From Spongospora subterranea f. sp. subterranea (taxonomy: Eukaryota > Endomyxa: Phytomyxea > Phytomyxea > Plasmodiophorida), in assembly GCA_049724395.1 (NCBI GenBank), contig JAUGWO010000289.1, forward strand, positions 57,154-121,153: 64,000 nucleotides of DNA, given 5' to 3'. Below the pieces are notes generated by a model. It was not told the origin of the DNA and made no database searches. It saw only the letters and a program-made list of their open reading frames with translations. The position numbers and the translations under genes are program-made. Positions 33,501 through 43,899 of this stretch are shown here, piece by piece. The number at the start of each line of letters is the position of its first letter. Position 1 is the stretch's first letter.

Positions 33501-34204
33501 ACTGGTTGCGTTTGTCTCATCCTAGATTTGCGGGCCTATGTTATCCGTTTTGCTTCGTTTGTTCAAAAAATGGATTAAAGTACCGGTCATGAATATTCCA
33601 CCCTGGCGTATCCAATCCTCGTAATAGTGAGCCCAGATGTGTTGAGCGTTGACGAACACTCTTCCACAGTTCCATCCGACTGCTTGTGCCTGTCTTGCAC
33701 AGTTCTATCAGATAGCTTCTTGTGTCTGCGTCGTAATATAGATTAACAGTCGAAGGTGCTCTGGCCATGGCAGACAGGAAACTCGACGCTGAACCCGGAA
33801 TCGCTGTTCTGGACGAAGGCACCGCCCTCCCGTATAAATTACACTCTGCGTTCCATGTTTGAGGTCTTTCTTGTGAGGCGTGTTATCGCCATGGCGAGAT
33901 TCAACTGTTTAATCTATTAAAACCCAGCCTTCTGCTACCCTATCTGGCATGACCCCTCAACCCATGCCTGTGGTGCATCTGCCATCTCGATGCCTTTTGG
34001 AATACATTTTTGGAGGCAGGGCCAGTTTGTTAAATAGTCCACCTTCATTTCATTTGTTGGGGATTTTTCCGGTTGTGATCATCATGATTTGATGTAGAAC
34101 AATTCATTAAAACAAAGGTACTTGCACTACTTTCCGAACTGTAGAAGAAACGCAGCAATGGCGCTCGATTTATATTATCTAAAAGAGTGACGGAACCCTG
34201 TATC
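30550..34204. other. Long gene-poor stretch
   Basis: Frames at 30763-30981, 30959-31147 and 31084-31344 (+), 33233-33481 (+) and 33541-33822 (-) are open but match no family, and I found no intron links. Otherwise AT-rich sequence with no repeat structure I could see. Confidence 0.35.
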
Positions 34205-35056
34205 TCAGAATGGTCTGAAGAAGAACAGGATTAGGATAGCCAGAAGAGAACAGAGAATCAAGGCGATAATGCATTGCTGTCGCCGCGCCTTCTTCTGATA
34301 GACCTCCGCCTGGACGATCAGAACCTCTCCTTGCTCGGCGAACCCTTTCGTCCCCTGAACATTGCGTTCGATGACGTTCAGCGTCTCTCCTTGAAGGTTG
34401 ACCAACACGGCCATATCCTGAAACAGCTCCTGTATATCCTTGACACCTTTATCGATTTGCAACATGTTCTGATGGCGTTCCTCAATCTCGTGCATCGCTT
34501 GGGTCGCTGCCGGATCTCCCTCGAACTCGCTGCGCATCAGCTTGGATGGGTCGCCACTTTCCACCAATTCCTCGATCTTCTCATCGCTGATACTCGGATC
34601 CACAATTTTCGCCTGGCGAACAATCTTTCCTTTCAGCGCGTCGTTGAATTTTCCAGACTCTTCCTGGTATATCCGCATTGCGTCCTGAAACAAACGCGCG
34701 TGCGTTGCCAACATATTCTCAAGCATTTGCCCGCTTGTTGACCCTGGAACATGGCTCATCTTGGACATATCGTCCAGGGTCTTCTTGACAGTTCGGGCTT
34801 CGCGTTTGACTTGCAACATGACGCCATCGAGGTCGGCCATAATCTCTTTCTGTTCTGTATCACGAACAGAACCGATCAGTCGATTACGCAAGACAGCGAC
34901 ACGGCGTGTATGGTTTCCGATTGCGTCAATCCCGTCGCGAACATTGTCATATCTGGCTAAGGAGCTGACCGTGACATCGTCAGAGGGCATGGTGATGATG
35001 GCGTCAGGCGCCGATGGCTCTGCCGACCGCTGCAATTCGGCCAGTCGATTCTGCAT
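34205..35056 (-). CDS. Syntaxin, plasma-membrane-type Qa-SNARE
   Basis: Membrane-fusion protein that assembles with other SNAREs at target membranes, probably in secretion. 283 residues in one exon from the ATG at 35056. The N-terminal Habc helices span about residues 30-150 (YDNVRDGIDAIGNHTRRVAVLRNR... ALKGKIVRQAKIVDP, with the syntaxin-1-like RQAKIV box). The SNARE helix spans about 195-255, with the zero-layer glutamine in LVNLQGETLNVIE. A short basic linker (KKARRQQ) is followed by a single C-terminal anchor (CIIALILCSLLAILILFFF). Length and order match family members. The first residues MQNRLAELQ match the usual start, so no upstream exon is needed. It lies about 0.6 kb from the divergently placed MyTH4-FERM gene. 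Confidence 0.95.
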   Translation of the reverse strand: MQNRLAELQRSAEPSAPDAIITMPSDDVTVSSLARYDNVRDGIDAIGNHTRRVAVLRNRLIGSVRDTEQKEIMADLDGVMLQVKREARTVKKTLDDMSKMSHVPGSTSGQMLENMLATHARLFQDAMRIYQEESGKFNDALKGKIVRQAKIVDPSISDEKIEELVESGDPSKLMRSEFEGDPAATQAMHEIEERHQNMLQIDKGVKDIQELFQDMAVLVNLQGETLNVIERNVQGTKGFAEQGEVLIVQAEVYQKKARRQQCIIALILCSLLAILILFFFRPF

Positions 35057-35684
35057 TATCTTAATAGAGCCTGTTAGTAATCGGGTTTAGAGATGGATTC
35101 GGATATGGTGTTTCGAGCGGAAACAAACCTTCCCTTGACTCATATCCCATTAAACACTTCGGATCGATCTCTTATCGCCTTGACGAATTTGGGATTGATC
35201 GCATATCATTGAGCCCATTGCCACTCAATTATCGAATATGTTTGATGCAGAAGCGATGAAGGTTGACGATCTGTACTGACACAATGCCGATAGCGGTCTT
35301 CTTGAGGTGCACAAGACTTGGAACCCAAGTACCTTCTCCGTCATCAGATATTGTGCATCAGATAGGATCAACGCCCTTTGATTTCTATTCTTATAATGAA
35401 ACTGGGGATCGATATGACCTGGCGTCCTTGACGTTAGATCTCGGTCAACGTGCGCCATAGTGATCGATCAGAAGCAACAAAAATTGCACATCTTGTGGGT
35501 GATTAAATCATATCTAGGGCGTCTGAGTCGAGTAATAAAACCGCACCGATTCGAAAAAACGGACTCGGTTAAATGCAATGGGCGTTGAGCCCATGTGATG
35601 GCAGAAAAGATTGAACCAAACTGAAGATTAATCGTCGGGGTGAATCGTAGAGTTGGTGTGGCGCGCGCCATCAATTCAAACACA

Positions 35685-38108
35685 ATGACGTCTGTGATGT
35701 CATTAGAGACGAATGCCCTCCCATATGCAGAGGGGCATTCATATGACAGTAATGATGACGATGCACTCTTGAAGAGCTTCTGGGATCTGGTTCCTGAAAT
35801 CGCCGACCTTTTCCGAAACTCTACCACTGTGAAATTGGGAATTGTGATTGACTCTGAAGAGGAATGGAAATGTGTTGCTGTCAACGACGAGTCGAACCAG
35901 GTAGTCGATGCGGTCTCAATGCCGTCCATGGCGGCATCAATACGAACACTTTCGACACCGGTTCCGGCTGCGACAACTGTTAAGAATGCGGTTAGGACCC
36001 CAGAGCAGAAACGTGCCGAGATCATGGCGCTGTGGAAAGGCGACTCTCGTTATCAGGATCTGATCGATTGCGACACTTTGATCGTGGTTGACGACAACGA
36101 TGCCGACAATGTTGAAGAATCACCTCAAGCCAGTATGATGTTTGAGGATTTCGCCCAACAGTATTTCGCGACGACTAAAGGTGGATTGCTGTCACCGGCG
36201 GTTTCAAGTCTCGCCCGAGCTCGTCATGAAACTAAACTAGGAAAATCGCTGCTCTTAACACAAGAGTCTGGATTAGCGCCAGTTGGTCCAAAGGTTTTTA
36301 AAAAGATCACGACCTACATGCAAGAACGTCGATCCAGTAAACCTCCGTTACTGCAATGCCACCAGCTACTGGAGACAGCATTAGCTTCGGCTGAAGCCGT
36401 TCGTGATGAAATTCTCTGCCAGATCTGTAAACAGACGAATGGCAATCCATCGATTGAGGTTGCTGTGCGGGGATGGCGTTTGCTTTCACTGTGCACAGGT
36501 CATTTCCCGCCATCTCAGCGTTTCTTGCCCTATCTTAGAAGGTAATTGGTCATTAAGGTTTTTACCGGTTCGTTGTGATTGGATGAACAAGTTACCGGAA
36601 ACCTGTACGACCGAATTCAGTTATCAATCACGTTGTCAGTTTTCGACGTTTGAAGTGTTCGACTTTGGATCAAGTACCGCATTGAGATCTCAATATCTCA
36701 GAAATTTTTTTTTGAATGTCATCCCATTGTATTGATGCCCTAAAAGAATGCAGTTGAAACAATTTCCAATGTCAACGGTTTCACGTCTAAAACTGGTGTT
36801 TTGCTGAAATTCTGTTTATGAGTCAAGTTCTTACAAAACGATACAGTTATATAGCGCTTGGCATGAAGCATGAATCGAGCGAGGAAATACGTCAAATCGC
36901 CCGGTATTGTGATTCTAACCTGCGTTCAGTTTTGATGAACGGAGCGAGGACGAACGCAGCATCGTATGCTGAAATCGCAGCCTTTGAGCGTCGTCGCCCA
37001 GTGGTTCTCAAAGTAAACACCTGATATCAGTTTTTCTGCGATTGAATTTGTCTGTTGTTGTAACGCAAGGAACATGATTTTGAACATTGATTTTCTATTT
37101 GGAACATTATCTGAAGCCGAGACCTCCACAGATTTGGCATTCGAAGCACGACAATGGTGTTTTACGTGTGGCGGTGGAGTCGCATACTACGGCGCGTTCA
37201 GTGGTTCAAGCCGTTTGTATTCGTCTAGGAATAACAATGACGTCAGCGTTTGGAATTTCGGCGCTCAGGAAAGGGACACGTTTAGAGATCGCCTCATATG
37301 AGAAGGAAACCGGAGTTGTGTCCGTCTTGTCCCTCATGTTGACATTTCGATGCAGATCCTCGATGTTTTAAGCGAATGTCTTCCCGACCAGAAGAAGATA
37401 GAGAAGGGCATGAAAAAAATGAGCAGCATCGCAGAAGATGACGTAACTTTGGCGAATAACGGTATTGACGTTGGGTTCCTGTTCCATGCAAGATTATTTC
37501 TTGGGGAGAAGCTGTCAACACTATCCGATGGTGAAGTTGATCTATTCTATCTTCGCACGGTGACCGACGTTATTTTGGGCTACTACCCAGCCGAGGAAAA
37601 AGACTACATCGCAATGGCCGTGCTCCAGACGTACGTCGAGTGCGTCTGTGATGGAGCCGCTATCGGCGACAGCTTGGGCGCGATTCTACCCGCATCTATC
37701 ATCGCTGCACGCTCCCGACCATATTTAGAGACCCGCCTCATCACCGAATCGAAAAAGCGCCAAGGAGAAAAGCGTCGCGAAGTCCAAATGGAGTATATTC
37801 GATACACTCACCGATGGTCAACGAGTGGCGGAACCTTCTTCAATGTTACACGTGACAAGGAGTCGGTACTGTTGTGTGTAACAGAAAGGGGGCTGCATAT
37901 ATGTGCGCCATCAACACGTCTGGAACAGCAGATGTTCCCGTATGCGCGCATTAAGACCATTGGGGATCAAAATGGCGACACGCTCTGTATCACGGCCGGT
38001 AGCGATCTGCACGAATTTCGCCTTCAGTTTTCAACGGACCAGGCACAAATGATTCATGACCTTTTGCAGGAATACATCTCCGTCCTTGCTGGAACATATG
38101 AAAAATAA
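35685..38108 (+). CDS. MyTH4-FERM protein without a motor domain, four exons
   Basis: Cytoskeleton-membrane linker type protein. Exons: 35685-36541, 36847-37012, 37132-37314, 37356-38108. Introns are 305, 119 and 41 nt with GT...AG borders. Spliced, about 652 residues. The N-terminal ~180 residues are acidic and unrecognised. MyTH4 spans about 200-340 ([20 protein letters not shown], then [28 protein letters not shown] and [11 protein letters not shown]). FERM follows: the F1 ubiquitin-like lobe ([19 protein letters not shown]), the F2 helical lobe ([17 protein letters not shown]) and the F3 PH-like lobe ([20 protein letters not shown] to [12 protein letters not shown]). In myosins and kinesins this pair follows a motor, but no motor sequence lies upstream. 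The start at 35685 is the first ATG in the open frame; an upstream exon cannot be excluded. Confidence 0.88.
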
Positions 38109-38561
38109 AGCTCAGCTCGAGCAGAAAAATGAGATAAACTTGTTATATCGCACCAAAATATAACATCTGTAAAACAAATTCAATACAATTTGCGTTGATC
38201 GAATGCTCAGGGACTGGACATTGGGTCCACATTCAAAAGCGTTTCTTTGGGGAGGTCGTAGTTGATCGCAATAATTCTTCGGACACATGGCAAAACGAAG
38301 TTCGAAACCATAGCAAAACGGGATGGCGAATTCAGTCATTTCAGAGAATTTTCTTGACAAGGTATGTAAAATATCCAGAAAAGCAGGGTGCGCTTCAGTC
38401 TACTTAGGAATATTGTATTCAAGATGCGACAACTGTTGCATTCCAACCTTTTGGGATGATGGCTCAACAGGTCCCAAAAATTAATATTGCCAAGTGATTG
38501 ACGATGTCTGCCAAGAACTACATCTATCCATTGCATGGAGCACCCTTTTCTTGATATGCTA

Positions 38562-40019
38562 TCATGAACCGACATTCTCGATGACGATTGGGCTTGTTCT
38601 ATTCCTTATTTGAAATGAATGAACAAGACGGTGCGCCTTGGCTACAAGGATCGGGGCTTTCTGTGAAGTGACCTGACGACGTGCGAACCTCTCAGCGTCT
38701 GAGGCAAACGCTGGGTCGCCTTCCACACTTGCGATATGATTCTGGTCGTTTCTGCAACCTTGAATTGGAGTATTCTTTACGAACGGAGAAAAGGACTCTT
38801 TTCCGACGGAACTCTTGGTTTTGGTGGAAGTATCCTCGATCTGCTGTATCAAATGTGCATACTCGAGAAACCGCACGTTGCCGTTCCCGGATTGATCGAG
38901 ACAAGCCCAAACATGGTCAATTTCCTCATTGGACAGTAAAAGTAAGCCTGCATTATTCTGATGTCAGCACCTATTGCAAATCGATGAGGAATCGCACTGA
39001 CGACGATGGAGATCGGCGATGGTAATTGCCCCATTGGAATCCTCGTCCAGATATCGGAACGAGTCGCGGATCTTTGATCCGACTCTTTGATCGACGCTAT
39101 TGAAAAATCGAGACAAGAACGCGGCCTGAGTTTTCAAACCCTTTTCGGGAGGATATGCGATCAGTGATGCTGATAACGGTGACCGGCGATCGTGGTTGTC
39201 GTCATCGTCAATATGGAGCATCCGCTCCATAAATTTGACAACGGGGATTTGGTCTGAACATTCCATCCCAAACTGTGCGACAAATGCGGTTAATTCGGTG
39301 TCGGTTAAAGCAATATTTTGCCTAGATAAGGCGGAGCGACACTCTTCCCGTGAAATGATTCCAGCGTGAGATGAATCCCAAGCGCGAACAGCAGAGGTCG
39401 GATGAGCCAGTCGTCGCATCCTGTTCGAAAGCGCTGTAATAACACGACCAGCAATCACATTGGGGTCGCCGCTTTGAAAAAGTGGCGAAACTCGCGAAGA
39501 TTTCACATTAGACACTGGCTTTGGCGCCCCCTCTGAGTAAAACTCTGGCTTATCCATCATCGGCAGGTCATCAACTGGTTGGAACACCCGGGCAAAGTCA
39601 TCGAACCTCACGAAATGGCGATTCTCTGAACACAATCGGGAATATATCGATTCCACTTCGTCCGCGGAAGCGTTGACTCCTTGCCCTCGGATCAAATTCT
39701 CCAACTCGTTGCGAGAAAGTCGCCCGTTCCGATCGGCGTCCCAATGGAGAAAGGATCGAGCCAAGGATCCGTTCCGACGGAAATGCTCCTGCAATTGGCG
39801 AACGATACCGTCGACTGGCTTCTCTAGCGGCACCACGCTTCTTGTCGAACGATGACGTTGGCCATCAAACACGAATAACTGCTGCTGATATGCGATGGGT
39901 TTCCGTGTGGCAGCGCCTCCAGATCCGCGTTTTAAGACAGAGGCGCTGATCGGACGGCAATTCCGCAATGGATAACACCTTGCACCTGCCGAGCACGGGC
40001 GCTGACGCCGCCTCTGCAT
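38562..40019 (-). CDS. Multi-EF-hand calcium-binding protein, two exons
   Basis: Exon 1 40019-39002 and exon 2 38947-38562 are joined by a 54-nt intron (donor GTCAGT, acceptor ATGCAG, phase 1), giving about 467 residues. Six EF-hand-like units are seen. The canonical ones are HWDADRNGRLSRNELENLI, YLDEDSNGAITIADLHR (cut by the intron after the loop) and CLDQSGNGNVRFLEYAHLI (in exon 2). The units around RLCSENRHFVRFDDFARVF, DSSHAGIISREECRSAL and FGMECSDQIPVVKFMERML are degenerate. The loop in exon 2 confirms the splice. The N-terminus is basic and Arg-rich. Spaced EF-hand pairs with long linkers resemble protist axonemal or cytoskeletal EF-hand proteins, but the role is not certain. The last ~90 residues are unstructured. 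Confidence 0.88.
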
Positions 40020-40110
40020 GTTGAACTGGTCAGCAAGACGAATCGTTGTGTTCTTCGAGCGATATTAAGTTCGGATCGCGTCGCGCGTACTAATTAGGAT
40101 GATTACCCAT

Positions 40111-40560
40111 TCACCTCCGGGTCCCATTTGAACCGAAACTCCATGCCTCGTCTCCTTTTTCAGTGATCGTAATAAATGCAGGTTGTACGCTCCCGTCAAC
40201 GGAAAGCACAATGCAAGCCAGCCGAATTGGCCCCGGGGAGCTTATCGAAGCGTTGATCGAACTTCGGTACAGCGCAGTATGAAATTCAAAGCTTAACGTG
40301 TGACAAACAAGCAACAGACAATCTGATGGGCGTGGGCAAAAGTATTGAAGCGATAACGATTCATCTGCCAATATAATGATAAAAACCTGTTTCAAGAGCT
40401 GTTAAATTTGTCCATGCCGCTTCTAGTCCAACCTTTAATGCCGACACGAGGCCGGTTTCCAGGGAAAGTACGATGTTTCTGCGCTGAAACGTTCAGTACA
40501 ATGGGGGACCAAAGAAACAGGAAAGAGTCAAGTAACATTCGGTGAAGGCGCTGAGATCAA
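40111..40560 (-). CDS. Unrecognised protein, C-terminal exon(s)
   Basis: The minus-strand frame 40395-40111 reads well (FHTALYRSSINASISSPG, LACIVLSVDGSVQPAFITIT, ending FGSNGTRR). It can be joined through an acceptor TTGAAACAG to an upstream segment with SLETGLVSALKVGLEAAWT. No family recognised. It ends about 90 bases from the EF-hand gene start, tail to head on the same strand. Confidence 0.4.
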
Positions 40561-41675
40561 TGTACAGGCTAATATTCGAGTTCATTTAAGCTTGGGTTTG
40601 AATTAGGGTTACCAAAACAAAAGACTCAATGAGGTCACGCGAGGAAAAGATACTCGAACTACAGATTATTGGAACAGTTGTGGGGCACTTGAAATCGCGA
40701 TGCTTGGGTATCGGAGCTCTGTGCATCCTTGGAATCCACTTGAAAAACATTTGCATTTTGCCGGAAGTACTGTACCCGATACTTACGATTGATTAAGCGT
40801 TTAGCAAAGCCAAAGTACAGGAGGGTCAAGGACTGAACGGGCTAATTCAGTGTACCAAGCCACTTTGTACCTTTGGTAGTGGCGGTGACCCGGATTCTCC
40901 AGTCACGATAATGTGCTCAACCCAGGTACACAATTGCGATGGTGACTCCGACACAAACGTCAATCACCGGTTATCCGAGGTCATTTTCCTTTTTGTTTGT
41001 TCAGCCAATGTCGTCCGAAAATCAGTTCTGAAACAAAAAGTCGCCGTCCTTGAGGCCGAGCGCCTCAAAGCCACGCAACTAATTGCTGCACTGAAAACTT
41101 CTCTATCCAATTAAGTAAACTTTCAGTTCAAATTTTCATGAGGGATTTTTTTTGGAACGATCATGCTGACATTGTCAATTTTGCTTTTAATCTCATATTT
41201 CTCTGCTCATCATCATGGTTTATTATAACCAATCTGTTGTTGTTAATCTTTTTTGTGATGATCAGATTTTATTAGTGGGGTTTTGCCACGACGCCTTTAG
41301 TAAGTGGTTTAACAGTGAAGTCTCAGTGCTCAAAAGGAATTCTAAACAAAATATTTGTCACTCCAGCATCAATGCGTGGGAATTGGCAAAGTAACATCTG
41401 ATACAGATTGTTTAGATACTGTTTTTGTCTGTCATAATCTAAATCGCATTGTTTGGTCTATCATAACCATTGTCTTGACATTGACTTTTTGGCATCATGC
41501 TATGTTGTTTACATTTTGAGCCCGTGCGGTCGGCGGTAGAGTCAGCCAAACCCTAGGCGGGACCTTGGTCCATGAAAAAATTATGGGTGGCGTAACGGCG
41601 GGGGATCACAGTCCGTGATAGGGATGTCGCCCCTCCCGTGTCACCGTTAGTCACGAGGCGGGAAATGGAAAGGCT
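40561..41675. other. Mostly unassigned; short coiled-coil exon-like frame at about 41009-41114
   Basis: A plus-strand segment preceded by a good acceptor (TTTTTGTTTGTTCAG) reads SVLKQKVAVLEAERLKATQL to a stop at 41114, a strong heptad-like helix, perhaps the last exon of an unrecognised gene. A segment at about 40741-40830 resembles 53480-53560 (shared word CATTTTGCCGGAA), so part of this is dispersed repeat. 41115-41675 is AT-rich with nothing supported. Confidence 0.35.
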
Positions 41676-43158
41676 TCTGTCCGCCAGTAGGGTGCACTGT
41701 ACTAGTTGTCAGGTTGCGCTTCTCTATGGTCAGTTGATTACCCTCACGAGACGACGGAGAAATCCATTATCTTTAAATCAACTGTTAAAATGTTCGGATT
41801 CTTGCGGAATCTCGTTCCTAAACTGCCAATTGTCCCTGAAACTTTACCCGTCTATGATGCAGAACAGGCGTCGTTTGTGCAGCCGATCCCTGATACCCTT
41901 CGTTCCGGAAACGCGCCCCAGCTCAAAAAAAAAACTATAAGCTCATCTCACTCTAAAAACCCTTAAATGCCATTCTGGCAATTGTACCCTTTACCGGTAA
42001 TTGATCTGAGTTTACAAAACCTTTCCAAGAGATGGCAAGGGAAAACGGCACCATAATCGAGTTTGACACGAAAGGTCTCAACTCCAGATAATGTTTCCCG
42101 GTTGTGAATATGAACCTGTTGTTGGTCTAAATTCTATGTACTGTATCATCATTTAACAAAAAACACGGTATAGATTGTGTCACACCATAAGGCGCGAAAC
42201 CGCACCGCAAATCTCTTTGCGTCTGGTCAGTCCGATGTAATCAACAAAGTCTACGTCATGAAACCGGCTCGTACAACGGCAGTGCATTCTCACTCTTCAA
42301 ATCTTGATTCAATTCGGACATCTTCAAGACGTCTTATATCGTTCGAGAAGGAGATGAAGACGAGGACATTATTGTCTTCATGGCAGCGAGTGCAATGTTA
42401 CACAATGAATAAATACATTTTACAATTCAACATTTGATTTTGTGCAAATCGTTTTTTCTTGACGCGTGAAGAATGCAGTATCAGGGGCAATTACTTACAT
42501 TTATTGTGTAAATAACTGCATGATATTGTCGTCTGAGCTGCGATACCTCCGCCAGAACAGTTGCGTCATAGACGGGAAAAATTTCAGGGACAAAACCAGA
42601 CGCAAGGAGATTTGCGGTGCGGTTTCGCGCCTTCTGGTGTGACACAATCTATACCGTGTTTTTTGTTGATGATACAGTACATAGAATTTAGACCAACAAC
42701 AGGTTCATATTCACAACCGGGAAACATTATCTCGAATTTGAGACCTTGCCGAGTTTTTTATGTCAAACCCGTTCATGGTGCCGTTTTCCGTTGCCATCTC
42801 TTGGAAAGGTTTTGTAAACTCAGATCAATTACCGGTAAAGGGTACAATTGCCAGAATGGCATTTAAGGGTTCCGTGAGATGGGGCGCGTTTCCGGAACGA
42901 GAGGTATCAGGGATCGGCTGCACAAACGACGCCTGTTCTGCGTCATAAACGGGTGGAGCTTCTGGAACAACAGCTGCGTCATGGACGGGTAAAGTTTCAG
43001 GGACAATCGGCAGTTTAGGAACGAGATTCCGCAAGAATCCGAACATTTTAAAAGTTGATTTAAAGAGATAGGATTTCTCCGTCGTCTGGTGAGGGTAATC
43101 AACTGACCATAGAGGAGCGCAACCTGACAAGTACAGTGCACCCCACTGGCGGACAGAA
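41676..43158. repeat. Large inverted duplication of a coding segment, arms about 550 bp
   Basis: Left arm 41676-42227 and right arm 42592-43158 are inverse copies with a spacer of about 365 bases. Both encode MFGFLRNLVPKLPIVPETL near the outer end and EYEPVVGLNSMYCIINKKHG near the inner end (the left copy has small indels). The right arm carries an extra in-frame unit (PVHDAAVVPEAPP), so PVxDA-type units vary between copies. The spacer's right edge contains another unit (GTTGCGTCATAGACGGG). It could be a foldback transposon with captured coding sequence or a recent inverted gene duplication. Confidence 0.92.
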
Positions 43159-43217
43159 TCCAGTCTGTTGGTCGGCGGACAGAAAGTTTTCCCGGTCACA
43201 AGGCCATACACAGGCAT
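42592..43217 (-). CDS. Unrecognised gene in right arm of the inverted duplication
   Basis: The minus-strand frame 43217-42825 has 130 codons (GALYLSGCAPLWSVDYPHQT, KMFGFLRNLVPKLPIVPETL, SFVQPIPDTSRSGNAP, ending AIVPFTG at a GTAATT donor-like site). A further segment downstream, EIMFPGCEYEPVVGLNSMYC and GIDCVTPEGAKPHRK, may be a second exon. No family recognised. The left-arm copy (41706-41966, plus strand) is frameshifted by an A-run near 41928, so the right copy is the better preserved. Confidence 0.45.
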
Positions 43218-43259
43218 GTCAGCAGCGTGTCACCGGTATTCAGTATTCACATACAGTAC

Positions 43260-43797
43260 GATTACTTAATTCTTTTACAGATTTACCAGAAGTACATAAC
43301 ATGGTGTTCTTCAGGTTCTTACAATCGTTTGAGCAATTGTATAATCGAATGCAACAATACGAGGGGAATCAAATGGAGATAGTAATCTCCACAGAATTTT
43401 CTCCAAATGAGGCAAAGGTGGTGTTGATTACGCACGACGAGACCTGTTTTGAGGCAAATGACAGCAAGAAGTGTATATGGGTTGAATGTGATCGACAAGC
43501 TTTTCGACCAAAAGGGTTTGGCAAATCCATAATGGTATCCCAGTTCTTATGCCAGTGTCATGGCCACATGGAGGTTTTGGTGACAAGCGAAATTGCTGAA
43601 CAGTTTCCAAAAATTTGGAGTTCGGATCAGTCGGCTCTACCATTGCGACTTTGAAAATGATAAAGCCAGGGAAGAATGCCGATGGATATTGGTGCAACAA
43701 AGATCTAGTGGAGCAAACCAGATTGGCATTAGTTATTTTTCGGGTTCTTCATGTTGATTCGACGCCACTCTTTGCGTTGCTTCTGTTGCCGACTTGA
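43260..43797 (+). pseudogene. DDE transposase fragment (HDE / RPKG-x-G-x-SIMVS type)
   Basis: Two plus-strand frames (43136-43654 and 43615-43797) encode FLQSFEQLYNRMQQYEGN, VVLITHDETCFEANDSKK, then AFRPKGFGKSIMVSQFLC and KPGKNADGYWCNKDLVEQ. These blocks, in this order, are typical of a DDE transposase family widespread in fungi and protists (IS630/Tc1-mariner-related by my reading). A frame change lies near 43650. The final catalytic region after the GKNADGYW block is lost at about 43797. It directly abuts the inverted duplication and may be linked to its mobility. Confidence 0.8.
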
Positions 43798-43899
43798 GTG
43801 GGTCGGCAAAAAACATCCGCTTTCTGACTGCACTGCTGTAGAATTGCATCGCCGTAATCGAAGTAGAACGGAGCTAGCTCAGAAGCCAGCTCATCCCCA

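Noticed and set aside
34274-34741. 155-codon plus-strand open frame
   Set aside because: Antisense to the syntaxin SNARE domain; a shadow.
35468-36025. 185-codon minus-strand open frame
   Set aside because: It is antisense to the first exon of the MyTH4-FERM gene, which has domain support; taken as a shadow.
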